Positions 8,005 to 15,652 of a stretch of DNA of 44,750 nucleotides are shown here, in pieces (position 1 is the stretch's first letter; the number at the start of each line of letters is the position of its first letter). The stretch covers positions 41,026 through 85,775 of the forward strand of contig NZ_DF970177.1 of NCBI RefSeq assembly GCF_000953855.2, read 5' to 3'. The stretch is from Mizugakiibacter sediminis (lineage in GTDB: Bacteria; Pseudomonadota; Gammaproteobacteria; Xanthomonadales; Rhodanobacteraceae). The notes under the pieces were generated by a model. It did not search any database. It saw nothing but the letters and a program-made list of their open reading frames with translations, and was not told the origin of the DNA. The position numbers and the translations under genes were made by a program.

Positions 8005-8289
8005 CGGCCGCTGGCGCGCGGGCGGCGCCGACGGCAGCGCCGGCGTGTCCGGCAGCGCTTGATGGTCGCGCGCGAGGCCGGACTCGAATTCGGTCATGCG
8101 CCGGTGCGCAGCGGCGACCACGGCGGCCGAGGGCGCGCCTTCGCGCAGCAGTTGCACCAGCAGGCGGCGGTGGTAGTCGTCGAAGTCGGGATCGCGGGAG
8201 GCCTCGTCCAGCGCGCAGATCAGCGTCGCCAGCCAGCCGGAGCCGGGGGCGCGCAGGGCGAAGACGGTTTCGGTGGCGATGGCGGACAT
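7972..8289 (-). CDS. hypothetical protein, convergent overlap with deacylase-like gene
   Basis: 105 residues from ATG 8289, chosen because CAGGAGGG sits just upstream; a further in-frame ATG at 8334 lacks a ribosome site. The N-terminal half is predicted alpha-helical (LATLICALDEASRDPDFDDYHRRLLVQLLREG); the tail is Pro/Ala/Ser-rich with no motif I recognise. There is no signal peptide or membrane segment. Its last 33 bases overlap the 3' end of the convergent deacylase-like gene, so the two stops lie inside each other. It could be an adaptor or regulator, but nothing in the sequence says so. Confidence 0.6.
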   Translation of the reverse strand: MSAIATETVFALRAPGSGWLATLICALDEASRDPDFDDYHRRLLVQLLREGAPSAAVVAAAHRRMTEFESGLARDHQALPDTPALPSAPPARQRPSLTLVGSSSR

Positions 8290-8438
8290 GGCGGAGCCCT
8301 CCTGTCGCGAAAATTCATGCAGGAACGGTGCCATGGCAGGCGGGACGCGCCGCGGATGGCCGCTGCGCGGGCGATCTGTTCAAATCGACGGCTGCGGCCG
8401 GCGGAACTGGGTCAGGAAGTGACGTGAAGGGGAAGCGC

Positions 8439-10457
8439 ATGCGCAGTACGGCGAGGGGATGGTGGGGCCTGGCGCTCGGCGTCATGCTGGCGACGGCGGC
8501 GTGGGCGGAGCCGCCGACCGCATCGCCGGCCACTCCGGCTGCGCCGGCGGGGGCGACGACGACGGCCGCGCCGCCGCAGCCGGTGCCGGCCGCGCCCGTG
8601 ATGCCCGTCACGGCATTGGGCGCCTTCGTCGACGGCGCGGTGCGCAGCTGGATGGACGCCAAGGGCGTCGCCGGCGTCACCGTGGCGGTGGTCGACCGCG
8701 ACGGCACCCTGTTCGCGCGCGGCTACGGCATCGCCGGCAAGGATCCGCGGCGGCCGGTCGATCCGGCGACGACGCTGTTCCGCATCGGTTCGATCTCCAA
8801 GACCTTCACCTACATCGCCGCCATGCAGCTCGTCGAGCAGGGCCGGCTCGACCTCGACGCCGACGCCAACCGCTACCTGCCGCCGGCGCTGCGGTTGCCC
8901 GACGAAGGCTACCCGCCGGTCAAGGTATGGCATCTGATGACGCACACCGCCGGCTTCGAGGACAGCGCCCTCGGCCACCTGTTCACGCGGCCGGGCGCGG
9001 CGGTGCCGACGCTGGACGACTACCTCGCGCGCTACCGCCCGCGGCGCGTGCGCGCGCCCGGCGTGCACGCCGACTATTCCAACTATGCGGTGGCGCTGCT
9101 CGGCGCGATCGTGCAGCAGGTGTCGGGGCAGCCGTTCGAAGCCTACGTCGAGCGGCACCTGCTGGCGCCGCTGCGCATGACGCACACGACGTTCCGCGAG
9201 CCGCTGCCGGCCTCCGACCCGCGCGCGGTCGGCGCGGCGCTGGAACACGCCTACAGCGCCGGCTTCCGTTCCGTCGACGGCGGCTTCGCGCCGCAGCCGT
9301 TCGAGCACATCGCGCAGATCGCGCCGGCCGGCGCGGGCGCCAGCACGGCCGAGGACATGGCGCGCTACATGCGCATGCTGCTGAACGGCGGCGCGCTGGA
9401 CGGCCATGTCGTGCTGCAGCCGCAGACCTTCGCCACGCTGGCCACCGTCGATTTCGGCAACGCGCCCGGCGCCGCCGGCATCGCCCACGGTTTCTTCCGC
9501 CATCCCTACGGCCGCTACCTCAGCCTCGAGCACGCGGGCGCGACGCTGTGGTTCCACTCGAACATGGTGGTGCTGCCGGAGGCCGGCGTCGGCGTGTTCG
9601 TCTCCACCAACACCGACAGCGGCGGCGAACTGTCGGCGGAACTGCCGCGGCAGATCCTCGAACACTTTCTGGCCGAGGCGCGGCCGCTGCCGCTGCCGGC
9701 GCCGCCGGCCGACTTCGCGCGCAGCGGCCAGCGTTTCGCCGGCACCTATCTCGCCGAACGCCGCAACTATTCCACGCTGGAGAAGCTGTTCGACGCGCTC
9801 AGCGCGGCCGCCGCCGTCAGCGTGACCCGGGACGGCGAGCTGGCCGTGAGCGCCGGCGAGCGCACCACGCGCTGGGTGCAGGACGGGCCGCTGAGCTTCC
9901 GCGCCGTCGAGGGCAGCGACCGTCTGGTGTTCCTGCAGGATGCGCGCGGGCGCATCGCCGGTTTCGCCAGTCCTTACGGCCACACCGTGTTCGACCGCGT
10001 CGGCGTGGCCAACCGGCTGCCGCCGTTCGCGCTGCTGCTGGCCGTGCTCGCGCTGCTGTGCGCCGGCGTGCTGGTGGCGGCGTGGGCGCGCCGCGGCCGC
10101 CGCGTCAACGGCAGCGCGCGCGGACCGCTCGGCGCGGCGTTCCTGATGACGCTGACGGCGCTGCTGTGGCTGGCCTTCATCGCCACGGCCGTGGCCGCGC
10201 TGGTGCAGATGGGAATGGTCGGCGAACAGGCGATCTACGCCTACCCGACGCCGCTGCTGCGCACGGCGGTGGTGCTGGCCCATGCATGTTCCGTCGCCAG
10301 CGCGCTGGTGCTGTTGCAGGTGCCGGCGGTGTGGCGCGCGCGCGGCTGGGGCGCGGCGCGCAAGCTGCGCCACAGCCTGCTCGTGCTGGCCATGCTGCTG
10401 GCGGTCGCCGGGCTGGCGCACTGGAACGTGCTGTTCGCGCCGCTGGCGCTGGGTTGA
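8439..10457 (+). CDS. beta-lactamase-fold serine hydrolase with C-terminal membrane domain
   Basis: 672 residues from ATG 8439 (AAGGGGAAG upstream). A signal peptide ends near AWA (residue 23), followed by a Pro/Ala/Thr linker. The class C beta-lactamase/penicillin-binding fold has SISK at about 118-121 (Ser nucleophile and general-base Lys), YSN in the second motif (HADYSNYAVALLG), and an HSN-type third motif (TLWFHSNMVVLPE). The last 150 residues hold four hydrophobic helices. The catalytic domain would therefore sit in the periplasm on an inner-membrane anchor. Family members include D-aminopeptidases, esterases and carboxypeptidases; the substrate is unknown. The neighbouring D-amino-acid genes suggest a D-peptide substrate (inference). 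Confidence 0.82.
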   Translation: MRSTARGWWGLALGVMLATAAWAEPPTASPATPAAPAGATTTAAPPQPVPAAPVMPVTALGAFVDGAVRSWMDAKGVAGVTVAVVDRDGTLFARGYGIAGKDPRRPVDPATTLFRIGSISKTFTYIAAMQLVEQGRLDLDADANRYLPPALRLPDEGYPPVKVWHLMTHTAGFEDSALGHLFTRPGAAVPTLDDYLARYRPRRVRAPGVHADYSNYAVALLGAIVQQVSGQPFEAYVERHLLAPLRMTHTTFREPLPASDPRAVGAALEHAYSAGFRSVDGGFAPQPFEHIAQIAPAGAGASTAEDMARYMRMLLNGGALDGHVVLQPQTFATLATVDFGNAPGAAGIAHGFFRHPYGRYLSLEHAGATLWFHSNMVVLPEAGVGVFVSTNTDSGGELSAELPRQILEHFLAEARPLPLPAPPADFARSGQRFAGTYLAERRNYSTLEKLFDALSAAAAVSVTRDGELAVSAGERTTRWVQDGPLSFRAVEGSDRLVFLQDARGRIAGFASPYGHTVFDRVGVANRLPPFALLLAVLALLCAGVLVAAWARRGRRVNGSARGPLGAAFLMTLTALLWLAFIATAVAALVQMGMVGEQAIYAYPTPLLRTAVVLAHACSVASALVLLQVPAVWRARGWGAARKLRHSLLVLAMLLAVAGLAHWNVLFAPLALG

Positions 10458-10490
10458 CCGCGCGGTCTGCGCGGCGGCGGCCGCGCGCCG

Positions 10491-10496
10491 TAGAAT
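10491..10496 (+). promoter_or_regulatory. -10 element positioned for a leaderless mRNA (DadA-like gene)
   Basis: TAGAAT (five of six -10 bases) ends six bases before the ATG at 10503, so transcription would begin at or beside the A of the start codon. No Shine-Dalgarno sequence lies in front of that ATG, and no good -35 is seen. The position and the missing ribosome site are direct observations; leaderless initiation is an inference. Confidence 0.45.
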
Positions 10497-10502
10497 GCGC
10501 GC

Positions 10503-11759
10503 ATGCCATCCACACGCAGCGACGCCCTCGTGCTCGGCGGCGGCGTCATCGGACTCGCCTGTGCCTACTACCTGCTGCAAGCGGGCGCGAAGGTGCGGGT
10601 GCTCGAGCAGGGCCGCCCCGGCGGCGGCAGTTCGCACGGCAACTGCGGCACCATCACCCCCAGCCACGCGCCGCCGCTGAACGCGCCGGGCACGCTCGGC
10701 AAGGCGCTGCGCTGGATGTTGCGGCGCGACGCGCCGCTGTACGTCAATCCGCGCCCGGACTTCGCGCGCTTGCAGTGGCTGCTCGGCTTCGCGCGGCGCC
10801 GCAACCCGCGCGATTTCTGGCGCGCCGCCGAAGCGCGCGCGGCGATCCTGGAGCGCTCCGGCGCGCTGCTGCAACGGTTGGTCGCCGACGACCGCCTGGA
10901 CTGCGAATACGCGCGCGCGGGCACGTTGTACGTGTTCCGCGACGCGCGCGCCTTCGCGCAGGAGCAGGCGCACCTCGACGCGCTGGCGCGGCTCGGCATC
11001 GCCGTCGAGCGCAAGCGCGGCGACGAGGTGCAGGCGCTGGAGCCGGCGCTGAAGCCGGGCGTGGCCGGCGGCATCCTGCATCCCGACGACGCGCACCTGC
11101 GCCCGGACCGCTACGTCGCCGAGCTGGCGCGCCGCGTGCGCGAGCTGGGCGGCGCGATCGAGGAGGGCGCGCGCGTCGAAGGCTTCGCGTTCGGCGGCGA
11201 GCGCATCGCCGCGGTGCGGACCTCGCGCGGCGATTTCGCCGGCGAGCGCGTGGTGCTGGCGCTGGGCGCGTGGTCGCCGCTGACCGCGCGCAGCCTCGAC
11301 CTGCGTCTGCCGATGCAGCCCGGCAAGGGCTACTCGATCACCTACACGCGTCCCGAGCGGGTGCCACGCATGCCGCTGGTGCTGCGCGAACGCAGCGTGT
11401 GCGTGACGGCGTGGAGCTCCGGCTACCGCCTCGGCAGCACGATGGAATTCTCCGGCTACGACGCCACGCTGAACCGCGTGCGCCTCGACGCGCTGCGCCG
11501 CGGCGCGGCCGAGTACCTGCACGAACCGGAAGGCGCGCAGGTGCTGGAAGAGTGGTGGGGCTGGCGGCCGATGAGCGTCGACGAGGTGCCGATCGTCGGT
11601 CCCAGCACGCGCTGGAAGAACCTGCTGCTGGCCACCGGCCACGGCATGCTGGGCGTCAGCATGGCGGCGGCGACGGGCGAACTCGTCGCCGCGCTGGCGG
11701 GCGGCAATGATCCCGCACTGGACCCGCTGCCGTACGCGCCGGCGCGGTTCGGGCTGTGA
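10503..11759 (+). CDS. D-amino-acid dehydrogenase-like FAD oxidoreductase (DadA family)
   Basis: 418 residues. The FAD-binding dinucleotide fold opens at VLGGGVIGLACAYYLLQAG (GxGxxG) with acidic LEQG closing the second strand. The sequence then follows the DadA/GlyOx layout: SSHGNCGTITPSHAPPLNAPG, a central substrate domain, RLPMQPGKGYSITY, and the C-terminal FAD loop GWRPMSVDEVPIVGPS...GHGMLGVSMAAATGELVA. It would oxidise D-amino acids (or cis-4-hydroxy-D-proline, as in the LhpB branch) to 2-oxo or imino acids and pass electrons to the quinone pool. It sits beside deacylase-like and hydrolase genes. Confidence 0.85.
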   Translation: MPSTRSDALVLGGGVIGLACAYYLLQAGAKVRVLEQGRPGGGSSHGNCGTITPSHAPPLNAPGTLGKALRWMLRRDAPLYVNPRPDFARLQWLLGFARRRNPRDFWRAAEARAAILERSGALLQRLVADDRLDCEYARAGTLYVFRDARAFAQEQAHLDALARLGIAVERKRGDEVQALEPALKPGVAGGILHPDDAHLRPDRYVAELARRVRELGGAIEEGARVEGFAFGGERIAAVRTSRGDFAGERVVLALGAWSPLTARSLDLRLPMQPGKGYSITYTRPERVPRMPLVLRERSVCVTAWSSGYRLGSTMEFSGYDATLNRVRLDALRRGAAEYLHEPEGAQVLEEWWGWRPMSVDEVPIVGPSTRWKNLLLATGHGMLGVSMAAATGELVAALAGGNDPALDPLPYAPARFGL

Positions 11760-11779
11760 CGCGCGGCGGTTGCGCTTTT

Positions 11780-11831
11780 CCCGAGTCCCGAGTCCCGAGT
11801 CCCGAGTCCCGAGTCCCGAGTCCCGAGTCCC
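11780..11831. repeat. tandem heptamer array, unit CCCGAGT (7 copies plus a partial)
   Basis: Seven perfect copies of CCCGAGT run from 11780 to 11828, then CCC. Read on the minus strand the unit is GGGACTC, i.e. G3 runs spaced by four bases, which satisfies the G3N1-7 pattern for a G-quadruplex. The array ends three bases before the -10 of the next gene, so its last copies occupy the -35/spacer region. Confidence 0.95.
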
Positions 11832-11833
11832 GC

Positions 11834-11839
11834 TAAACT
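11834..11839 (+). promoter_or_regulatory. -10 element positioned for a leaderless mRNA (deformylase gene)
   Basis: TAAACT (four of six -10 bases) ends six bases before the ATG at 11846, the same geometry as in front of the DadA-like gene. No Shine-Dalgarno sequence is present. The -35 region would fall inside the heptamer array. Confidence 0.4.
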
Positions 11840-11845
11840 CCCGCG

Positions 11846-12637
11846 ATGGACGTCTTCACCCTGCACCGCGGCACCGCGCCGCTGCTGATCAGCCTGCCGC
11901 ACGACGGCAGCGCCCTGCCCGACGACATCGCCGCGCGCATGACGCCGGCCGCGCGGCGCGTGCCGGACACCGACTGGCACGTCGGCCGGCTGTACGCCTT
12001 CGCCGCGGAACTCGGCGCCTCGATCCTGCGCCCGCACTGGTCGCGCTACGTGGTCGACCTCAACCGTCCGGCCGACGGCGCGGCGCTGTACCCGGGACGC
12101 CGCGAAACCGGCCTGGTGCCGACCGTCACCTTCGCCGGCGAGCCGATCTACCGCGAGGGCGAGGAACCCGACGCCGCCGAAACCGCCGCGCGCGTGGACG
12201 CCTACTGGCGCCCCTACCACGCCGCGCTGGCCGCCGAGCTGCAGCGGCTGAAGGCGCGGCACGGCCGCGTCGTGCTGTGGGAGGGGCATTCGATCCGCAG
12301 CGTGGTGCCGATGTTCTTCGACGGCCGCCTGCCGGACTTCAACCTCGGCACCGCCGACGGCGCGAGCTGCGCGCCGGAACTGCAGACCGCGCTGGCGCAT
12401 GCGCTCGGCGCGCAGCGGCACTACAGCTTCGTGATCAACGGCCGCTTCAAGGGCGGCTACATCACCCGCCACTACGGCGCGCCCGACGCCGGCGTGCACG
12501 CGGTGCAGCTGGAGCTGGCGCAGCTCAACTACATGGACGAGGACGGCTTCGCCTGGCGCGCCGACCTGGCCGCGCCGACCGCGACGCTGATCCGCCGCCT
12601 GCTGGAGACGGCGCTGCGGTTCGCCGACGGCCGCTGA
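11846..12637 (+). CDS. hutG: N-formylglutamate deformylase/amidohydrolase
   Basis: 263 residues, full length for the family. The N-formylglutamate amidohydrolase signatures are present: LLISLPHDGSALPDDI, DTDWHVGRLYAF, SRYVVDLNRPADGAALYPGR, VVLWEGHSIRS, DFNLGTADGASC, and GRFKGGYITRHYGAP...VQLELAQLNYMDE. The enzyme releases formate and glutamate from N-formylglutamate in histidine breakdown. No other hut genes are nearby, so the assignment of pathway rests on family membership. Its probable promoter abuts a heptamer array, and it may use a leaderless mRNA. Confidence 0.85.
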   Translation: MDVFTLHRGTAPLLISLPHDGSALPDDIAARMTPAARRVPDTDWHVGRLYAFAAELGASILRPHWSRYVVDLNRPADGAALYPGRRETGLVPTVTFAGEPIYREGEEPDAAETAARVDAYWRPYHAALAAELQRLKARHGRVVLWEGHSIRSVVPMFFDGRLPDFNLGTADGASCAPELQTALAHALGAQRHYSFVINGRFKGGYITRHYGAPDAGVHAVQLELAQLNYMDEDGFAWRADLAAPTATLIRRLLETALRFADGR

Positions 12638-12771
12638 GTCGGCACGCGCCGCGCGCGCCGGACGTTCAGCGTGCAGCAGGGGGCTCGGGCGCAATGTTCG
12701 GTCCGCCGCGCCACCCGCGCAGCCGGGTTCCGGCCGGGGACGCGGCCAACTTTCACATGAGGTGAACCTCC

Positions 12772-13053
12772 ATGCGTACGTTCGCGATCTCGGCCGTGCT
12801 GGCCGCGGGCCTGGCCTTCTCCGGTTTCGTCTTCGCGCAGGACAGCGCTCAGGCGCAGCCGGCCGCGCCCGCCGCCGAGCAGGCCGCGGCGCCGGCTCCG
12901 GGCGCCGATGCCGCCAAGCCGATGACCAAGCACACGACCACGGCGCATACCAAGCACCACGCCAAGCATCATCACGCCGCGAAGAAGAGCACGACGAAGA
13001 GCGGGGCGCCGGCCAAGACCGAGCCGGCCAAGACCGAAGACGGCCAGCAGTAA
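12772..13053 (+). CDS. small secreted His/Lys/Ala-rich protein
   Basis: 93 residues from ATG 12772 with AGGTGAACCTCC upstream. The first 22 residues form a signal peptide ending FVFAQ. The mature part is low-complexity: Ala/Pro/Gln-rich, then a His/Lys cluster (KHTTTAHTKHHAKHHHAAKK), then Lys/Thr/Glu. It is probably periplasmic; metal binding by the His cluster is an inference. No family is recognised. It forms its own transcription unit, closed by a strong intrinsic terminator 24 bases after the stop. Confidence 0.7.
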   Translation: MRTFAISAVLAAGLAFSGFVFAQDSAQAQPAAPAAEQAAAPAPGADAAKPMTKHTTTAHTKHHAKHHHAAKKSTTKSGAPAKTEPAKTEDGQQ

Positions 13054-13076
13054 GCGCGGCATTCCGTCCGCAGCGA

Positions 13077-13105
13077 CCCCGGCCGGGCCACCGGCCGGGG
13101 TTTTT
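13077..13105 (+). terminator. intrinsic terminator after the His-rich protein gene
   Basis: A 10-bp perfect stem (CCCCGGCCGG with CCGGCCGGGG) with the four-base loop GCCA is followed directly by TTTTT. It lies ten bases before the stop codon of the convergent RidA-like gene. Confidence 0.92.
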
Positions 13106-13114
13106 CGTTTCCGC

Positions 13115-13537
13115 TCAGCGCGCCCCCAGCCAAGCCACGCACTTCAGCTCGATCGCGATCGGCGTGGGCAGGGCGCTGATGCCGAGCGTCGTGCGGCAGG
13201 CGTCGACGCCGGCGAAATATTCGGCATACAGCCGGTTGTAGACGGCGAAGTCGCGCTGCATGTCGGTGAGGAACACGGTGACGTCGACCAGGTCCTGCCA
13301 GCGCGCGCCGCTCGCTTCCAGCACCGCGCGCACGTTGGCGAACACCTGCCGGCACTGCGCCTCGATGTCGTAGGCGACCAGCCTGCCGTCGGCGTCGTGC
13401 ACGTTGCCGGGGATCGCGTTGCTGCCCGGCACGCGCGGGCCGACGCCGGACAGGAACAGCAGGTCGCCGACGCGGCGCGCGTGCGGATAGGCGCCGACCG
13501 GGGCGGGGGCGGCGTCGGTGCGGACGACCGGATTCAT
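13115..13537 (-). CDS. RidA family protein, 2-aminomuconate deaminase-like
   Basis: 140 residues from ATG 13537. The RidA/YjgF fold is evident: GDLLFLSGVGPRVPGSN, DIEAQCRQVFANVRAVLEASGA, VDVTVFLTDMQRDFAVYNRLYAEYF, and the closing RTTLGISALPTPIAIELKCVA. The longer N-terminus and the GSNAIPG/DADG insert fit the 2-aminomuconate deaminase branch (NbaF/AmnD) better than plain RidA. The start overlaps the stop of the upstream ChaN-like gene (ATGA, 13534-13537), so it is translationally coupled. An aminomuconate-semialdehyde-dehydrogenase-like gene in the same run supports a role in tryptophan/kynurenine ring breakdown (inference). Confidence 0.75.
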   Translation of the reverse strand: MNPVVRTDAAPAPVGAYPHARRVGDLLFLSGVGPRVPGSNAIPGNVHDADGRLVAYDIEAQCRQVFANVRAVLEASGARWQDLVDVTVFLTDMQRDFAVYNRLYAEYFAGVDACRTTLGISALPTPIAIELKCVAWLGAR

Positions 13538-14898
13538 GACGAACCCCCGCCGTCGGCCCGCACCGTGATGCTGTGGCGCCCCAGCGCGCGGTCGTCCTGG
13601 TCCACCGCGGTCAGCCGATAGCGGCCGGGACGCAGGTAGAGCTCCGTGCTCGGCTCGGCCTGGCCCTGGCGCACGCGGTCGGCGGGCGTCACCGCGGCGT
13701 TGTCCAGCGGCGCCGGGTCGAGCACCACGCGGTCGGCCGGGATCGCGTCGTCGCCCTCGTCGGCGTAGCGCGCCTCGAGCAGGCAGGGATAGGTCTTGTC
13801 GCACAGATCGCCGCTGACGAAATACGGCACGCGCAGGCCGCCCAGCGACAGCCAGGTCGGACGGCCGCGGCGCAACTGGTCTTCCGGAAAGAACACGCTG
13901 ACGTCGTAGCCCGGCTTCAGCGACCACGGCGTGCCGCCCTTGCATACGAACACCAGCGGCGCGGCGGGATGCAGCCGCGCGATCGCGGCGCGGTAGTAGG
14001 GATGGTCCTTGTCGGGCTTGTCGTGCGCGATCAGCATGGTCTGCTCGACCGTCAGCGGGTCGATGCCGGACAGCTTGCGGAAGTGTTGCGCCATCGACTG
14101 GCCGCCGAGATAGACGCCGCTTTCGACGATGTGCGCGTAGCCGGCGTTGACCACCAGGCGCGCGTCGGGATGGTCCTTGAACGCGCGCTGGTACAGGTTG
14201 CGCGCCTGCTCGGCTTCGCGCGCGTCGCCGCTGGCGTCGGACTCGGCTTCGTAGGCGATCACGCGATAGCCGAGCTTGAGCGCGGTGCGCACCATCTCCG
14301 CGTAGATCGGCTCCTCGGTGTAGAAGCCGCTGTTCTCGGTCGGATAGCCGCGCTTGGCGAGATCCTTGTCGGTCGAGTACAGCGTCTCGGCGGCAAAGGT
14401 GTCGAAGCCTTCCGCGCGCAGCCTGGCCAGCATCTGCACGGTGAGCGTGCGCGTCACCGGCGCGTTGTGCGCTTCGTTGAAGAACACCGCCTTGCGGTCC
14501 TTGGCCAGCGCGGCGACCGCGTCGATGGCCGGCTGCGCCGCGCAATCCGCATCCGCCAGCGGCGATGCGTTGTCGTCCTTCTCGGCCGGCTGCCGGATCG
14601 AGAAGGTGCTGCGCGCATCGTCGTAGGCGCCGAGATAGGTCTGGTACCACGACAGGTACTGGCCGAAGATAAGCCGGAACGCCTCGTCCTTGTCGGAGGC
14701 GTAGGCGTAGCGCATCAACTGGTACTGTCCCAGCAGGCCTTTGCGCTTCTCCGCCTCGCGCAGGATGCTCTCGGATTTCGCCGTGGCGGCGCGTTGCTTC
14801 GCCAGCCACGCGGACTGCGAGGCGGTTTGCGCGCCCGTCGCGCCCAGGCTCCACGCCGCCAGCGCCGCCACGGCGCCCAACCCCAGCTTGCGCAGCAT
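13534..14898 (-). CDS. secreted ChaN/Tiki-superfamily-like protein
   Basis: 454 residues from ATG 14898 with GGGAGGATCGCTG upstream. The signal peptide ends near GATGA/QT (residue 23). After a helical N-terminal part, the segment VFFNEAHNAPVTRTLTVQML, then GFDTFAAETL, resembles the ChaN/Tiki/erythromycin-esterase superfamily, in which Glu-x-x-His type motifs bind metal or haem. VVNAGYAHIVESGVYLGGQS fits a later core motif. The C-terminus is a beta-rich domain (LRPGRYRLTAVDQDDRALG). Function is unknown; periplasmic location is expected. A TTTCGT dyad precedes it, suggesting its own control. Confidence 0.5.
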   Translation of the reverse strand: MLRKLGLGAVAALAAWSLGATGAQTASQSAWLAKQRAATAKSESILREAEKRKGLLGQYQLMRYAYASDKDEAFRLIFGQYLSWYQTYLGAYDDARSTFSIRQPAEKDDNASPLADADCAAQPAIDAVAALAKDRKAVFFNEAHNAPVTRTLTVQMLARLRAEGFDTFAAETLYSTDKDLAKRGYPTENSGFYTEEPIYAEMVRTALKLGYRVIAYEAESDASGDAREAEQARNLYQRAFKDHPDARLVVNAGYAHIVESGVYLGGQSMAQHFRKLSGIDPLTVEQTMLIAHDKPDKDHPYYRAAIARLHPAAPLVFVCKGGTPWSLKPGYDVSVFFPEDQLRRGRPTWLSLGGLRVPYFVSGDLCDKTYPCLLEARYADEGDDAIPADRVVLDPAPLDNAAVTPADRVRQGQAEPSTELYLRPGRYRLTAVDQDDRALGRHSITVRADGGGSS

Positions 14899-14920
14899 CA
14901 GCGATCCTCCCGACTCCGCA

Positions 14921-14940
14921 TTTCGTATCTGTACACGAAA
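14921..14940. promoter_or_regulatory. operator-like dyad TTTCGT-N8-ACGAAA
   Basis: Six-base inverted repeats separated by eight bases lie 22 bases before the start of the ChaN-like gene, inside its 79-base spacer after the carbonic anhydrase gene. The symmetry and the AT content against a GC-rich background suggest a repressor site. The regulator is unknown. Confidence 0.35.
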
Positions 14941-14977
14941 AAACGGAAGGCGCGTAGTGCTGACGCGCACGCGCCGC

Positions 14978-15643
14978 TCAGCGCGCGGCGGCGGGCGACG
15001 CGGCCAGGCGGCTCAGCGCTTGCTCATAAATTGGCGCGAGCTGCTCGGACTGCGCCACATCCATGCCGAGATCGCGGATGCGGCCGTCCAGCAGGCTGTA
15101 GCACCAGCCGTGCACGGCGAGCTTCTGGCCGCGCTCCCAGGCGTCCTGCACGATCGTGGTCTGGCAGACGTGGGTCACCTGCTCGATCACGTTCAGTTCG
15201 CACAGGCGGGCGTGGCGCAGCGTGGCCGGATCGATCGCCTGGATCGCGTCGGTGTGCTTCTGCATCACGTCGGCGACGTGGCGCAGCCAGTTGTCGATCA
15301 GGCCGAGGCGGCGCTGCTCCAGCACCGCCTGCACGCCGCCGCAGCCGTAGTGGCCGACCACGATGATGTGCTCGACCTTGAGCACGTCGACGGCGAACTG
15401 GATGGTGCTGAGGCAGTTGAGGTCGGTGTGCACGACGACGTTGGCGACGTTGCGGTGCACGAATACCTCGCCGGGCGCCATGTCGATGATTTGGTTGGCC
15501 GGCACGCGCGAGTCCGAGCAGCCGATCCACAGGTACTTCGGCGCCTGCTGTTGCGACAGCCGCGCGAAGAACTGCGGATCCTGCGCGCGGATCGCTTCCG
15601 ACCAGCGGCGGTTGTTGTCGAGCAAGTCACGGAGCGAGTGCAT
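14978..15643 (-). CDS. can: beta-class carbonic anhydrase
   Basis: 221 residues. All beta-carbonic anhydrase zinc and dyad residues are visible: Cys42, Asp44 and Arg46 in CSDSR, His98 and Cys101 in GHYGCGG. The sequence MHSLRDLLDNNRRWSEAI matches the Can/CynT-like gammaproteobacterial enzymes of about 220 residues. It interconverts CO2 and bicarbonate in the cytoplasm. It starts ten bases after the stop of the aldehyde dehydrogenase gene, so the two are almost certainly co-transcribed. Decarboxylating ring-cleavage pathways release CO2, which could explain the pairing (inference). Confidence 0.95.
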   Translation of the reverse strand: MHSLRDLLDNNRRWSEAIRAQDPQFFARLSQQQAPKYLWIGCSDSRVPANQIIDMAPGEVFVHRNVANVVVHTDLNCLSTIQFAVDVLKVEHIIVVGHYGCGGVQAVLEQRRLGLIDNWLRHVADVMQKHTDAIQAIDPATLRHARLCELNVIEQVTHVCQTTIVQDAWERGQKLAVHGWCYSLLDGRIRDLGMDVAQSEQLAPIYEQALSRLAASPAAAR

Positions 15644-15652
15644 GGAGGTTCC

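Noticed and set aside
8412-11642. Very long minus-strand open frame (over 1000 codons) opposite the serine hydrolase and DadA-like genes
   Set aside because: It is Arg/Gln/Ala/His-rich without any domain and lies antisense to two clear family genes; it arises from GC-rich codon use. Similar long antisense frames opposite many other genes were left out for the same reason.
11780-11831. CRISPR array
   Set aside because: The units are seven bases in perfect tandem with no spacers, and no cas genes are present.
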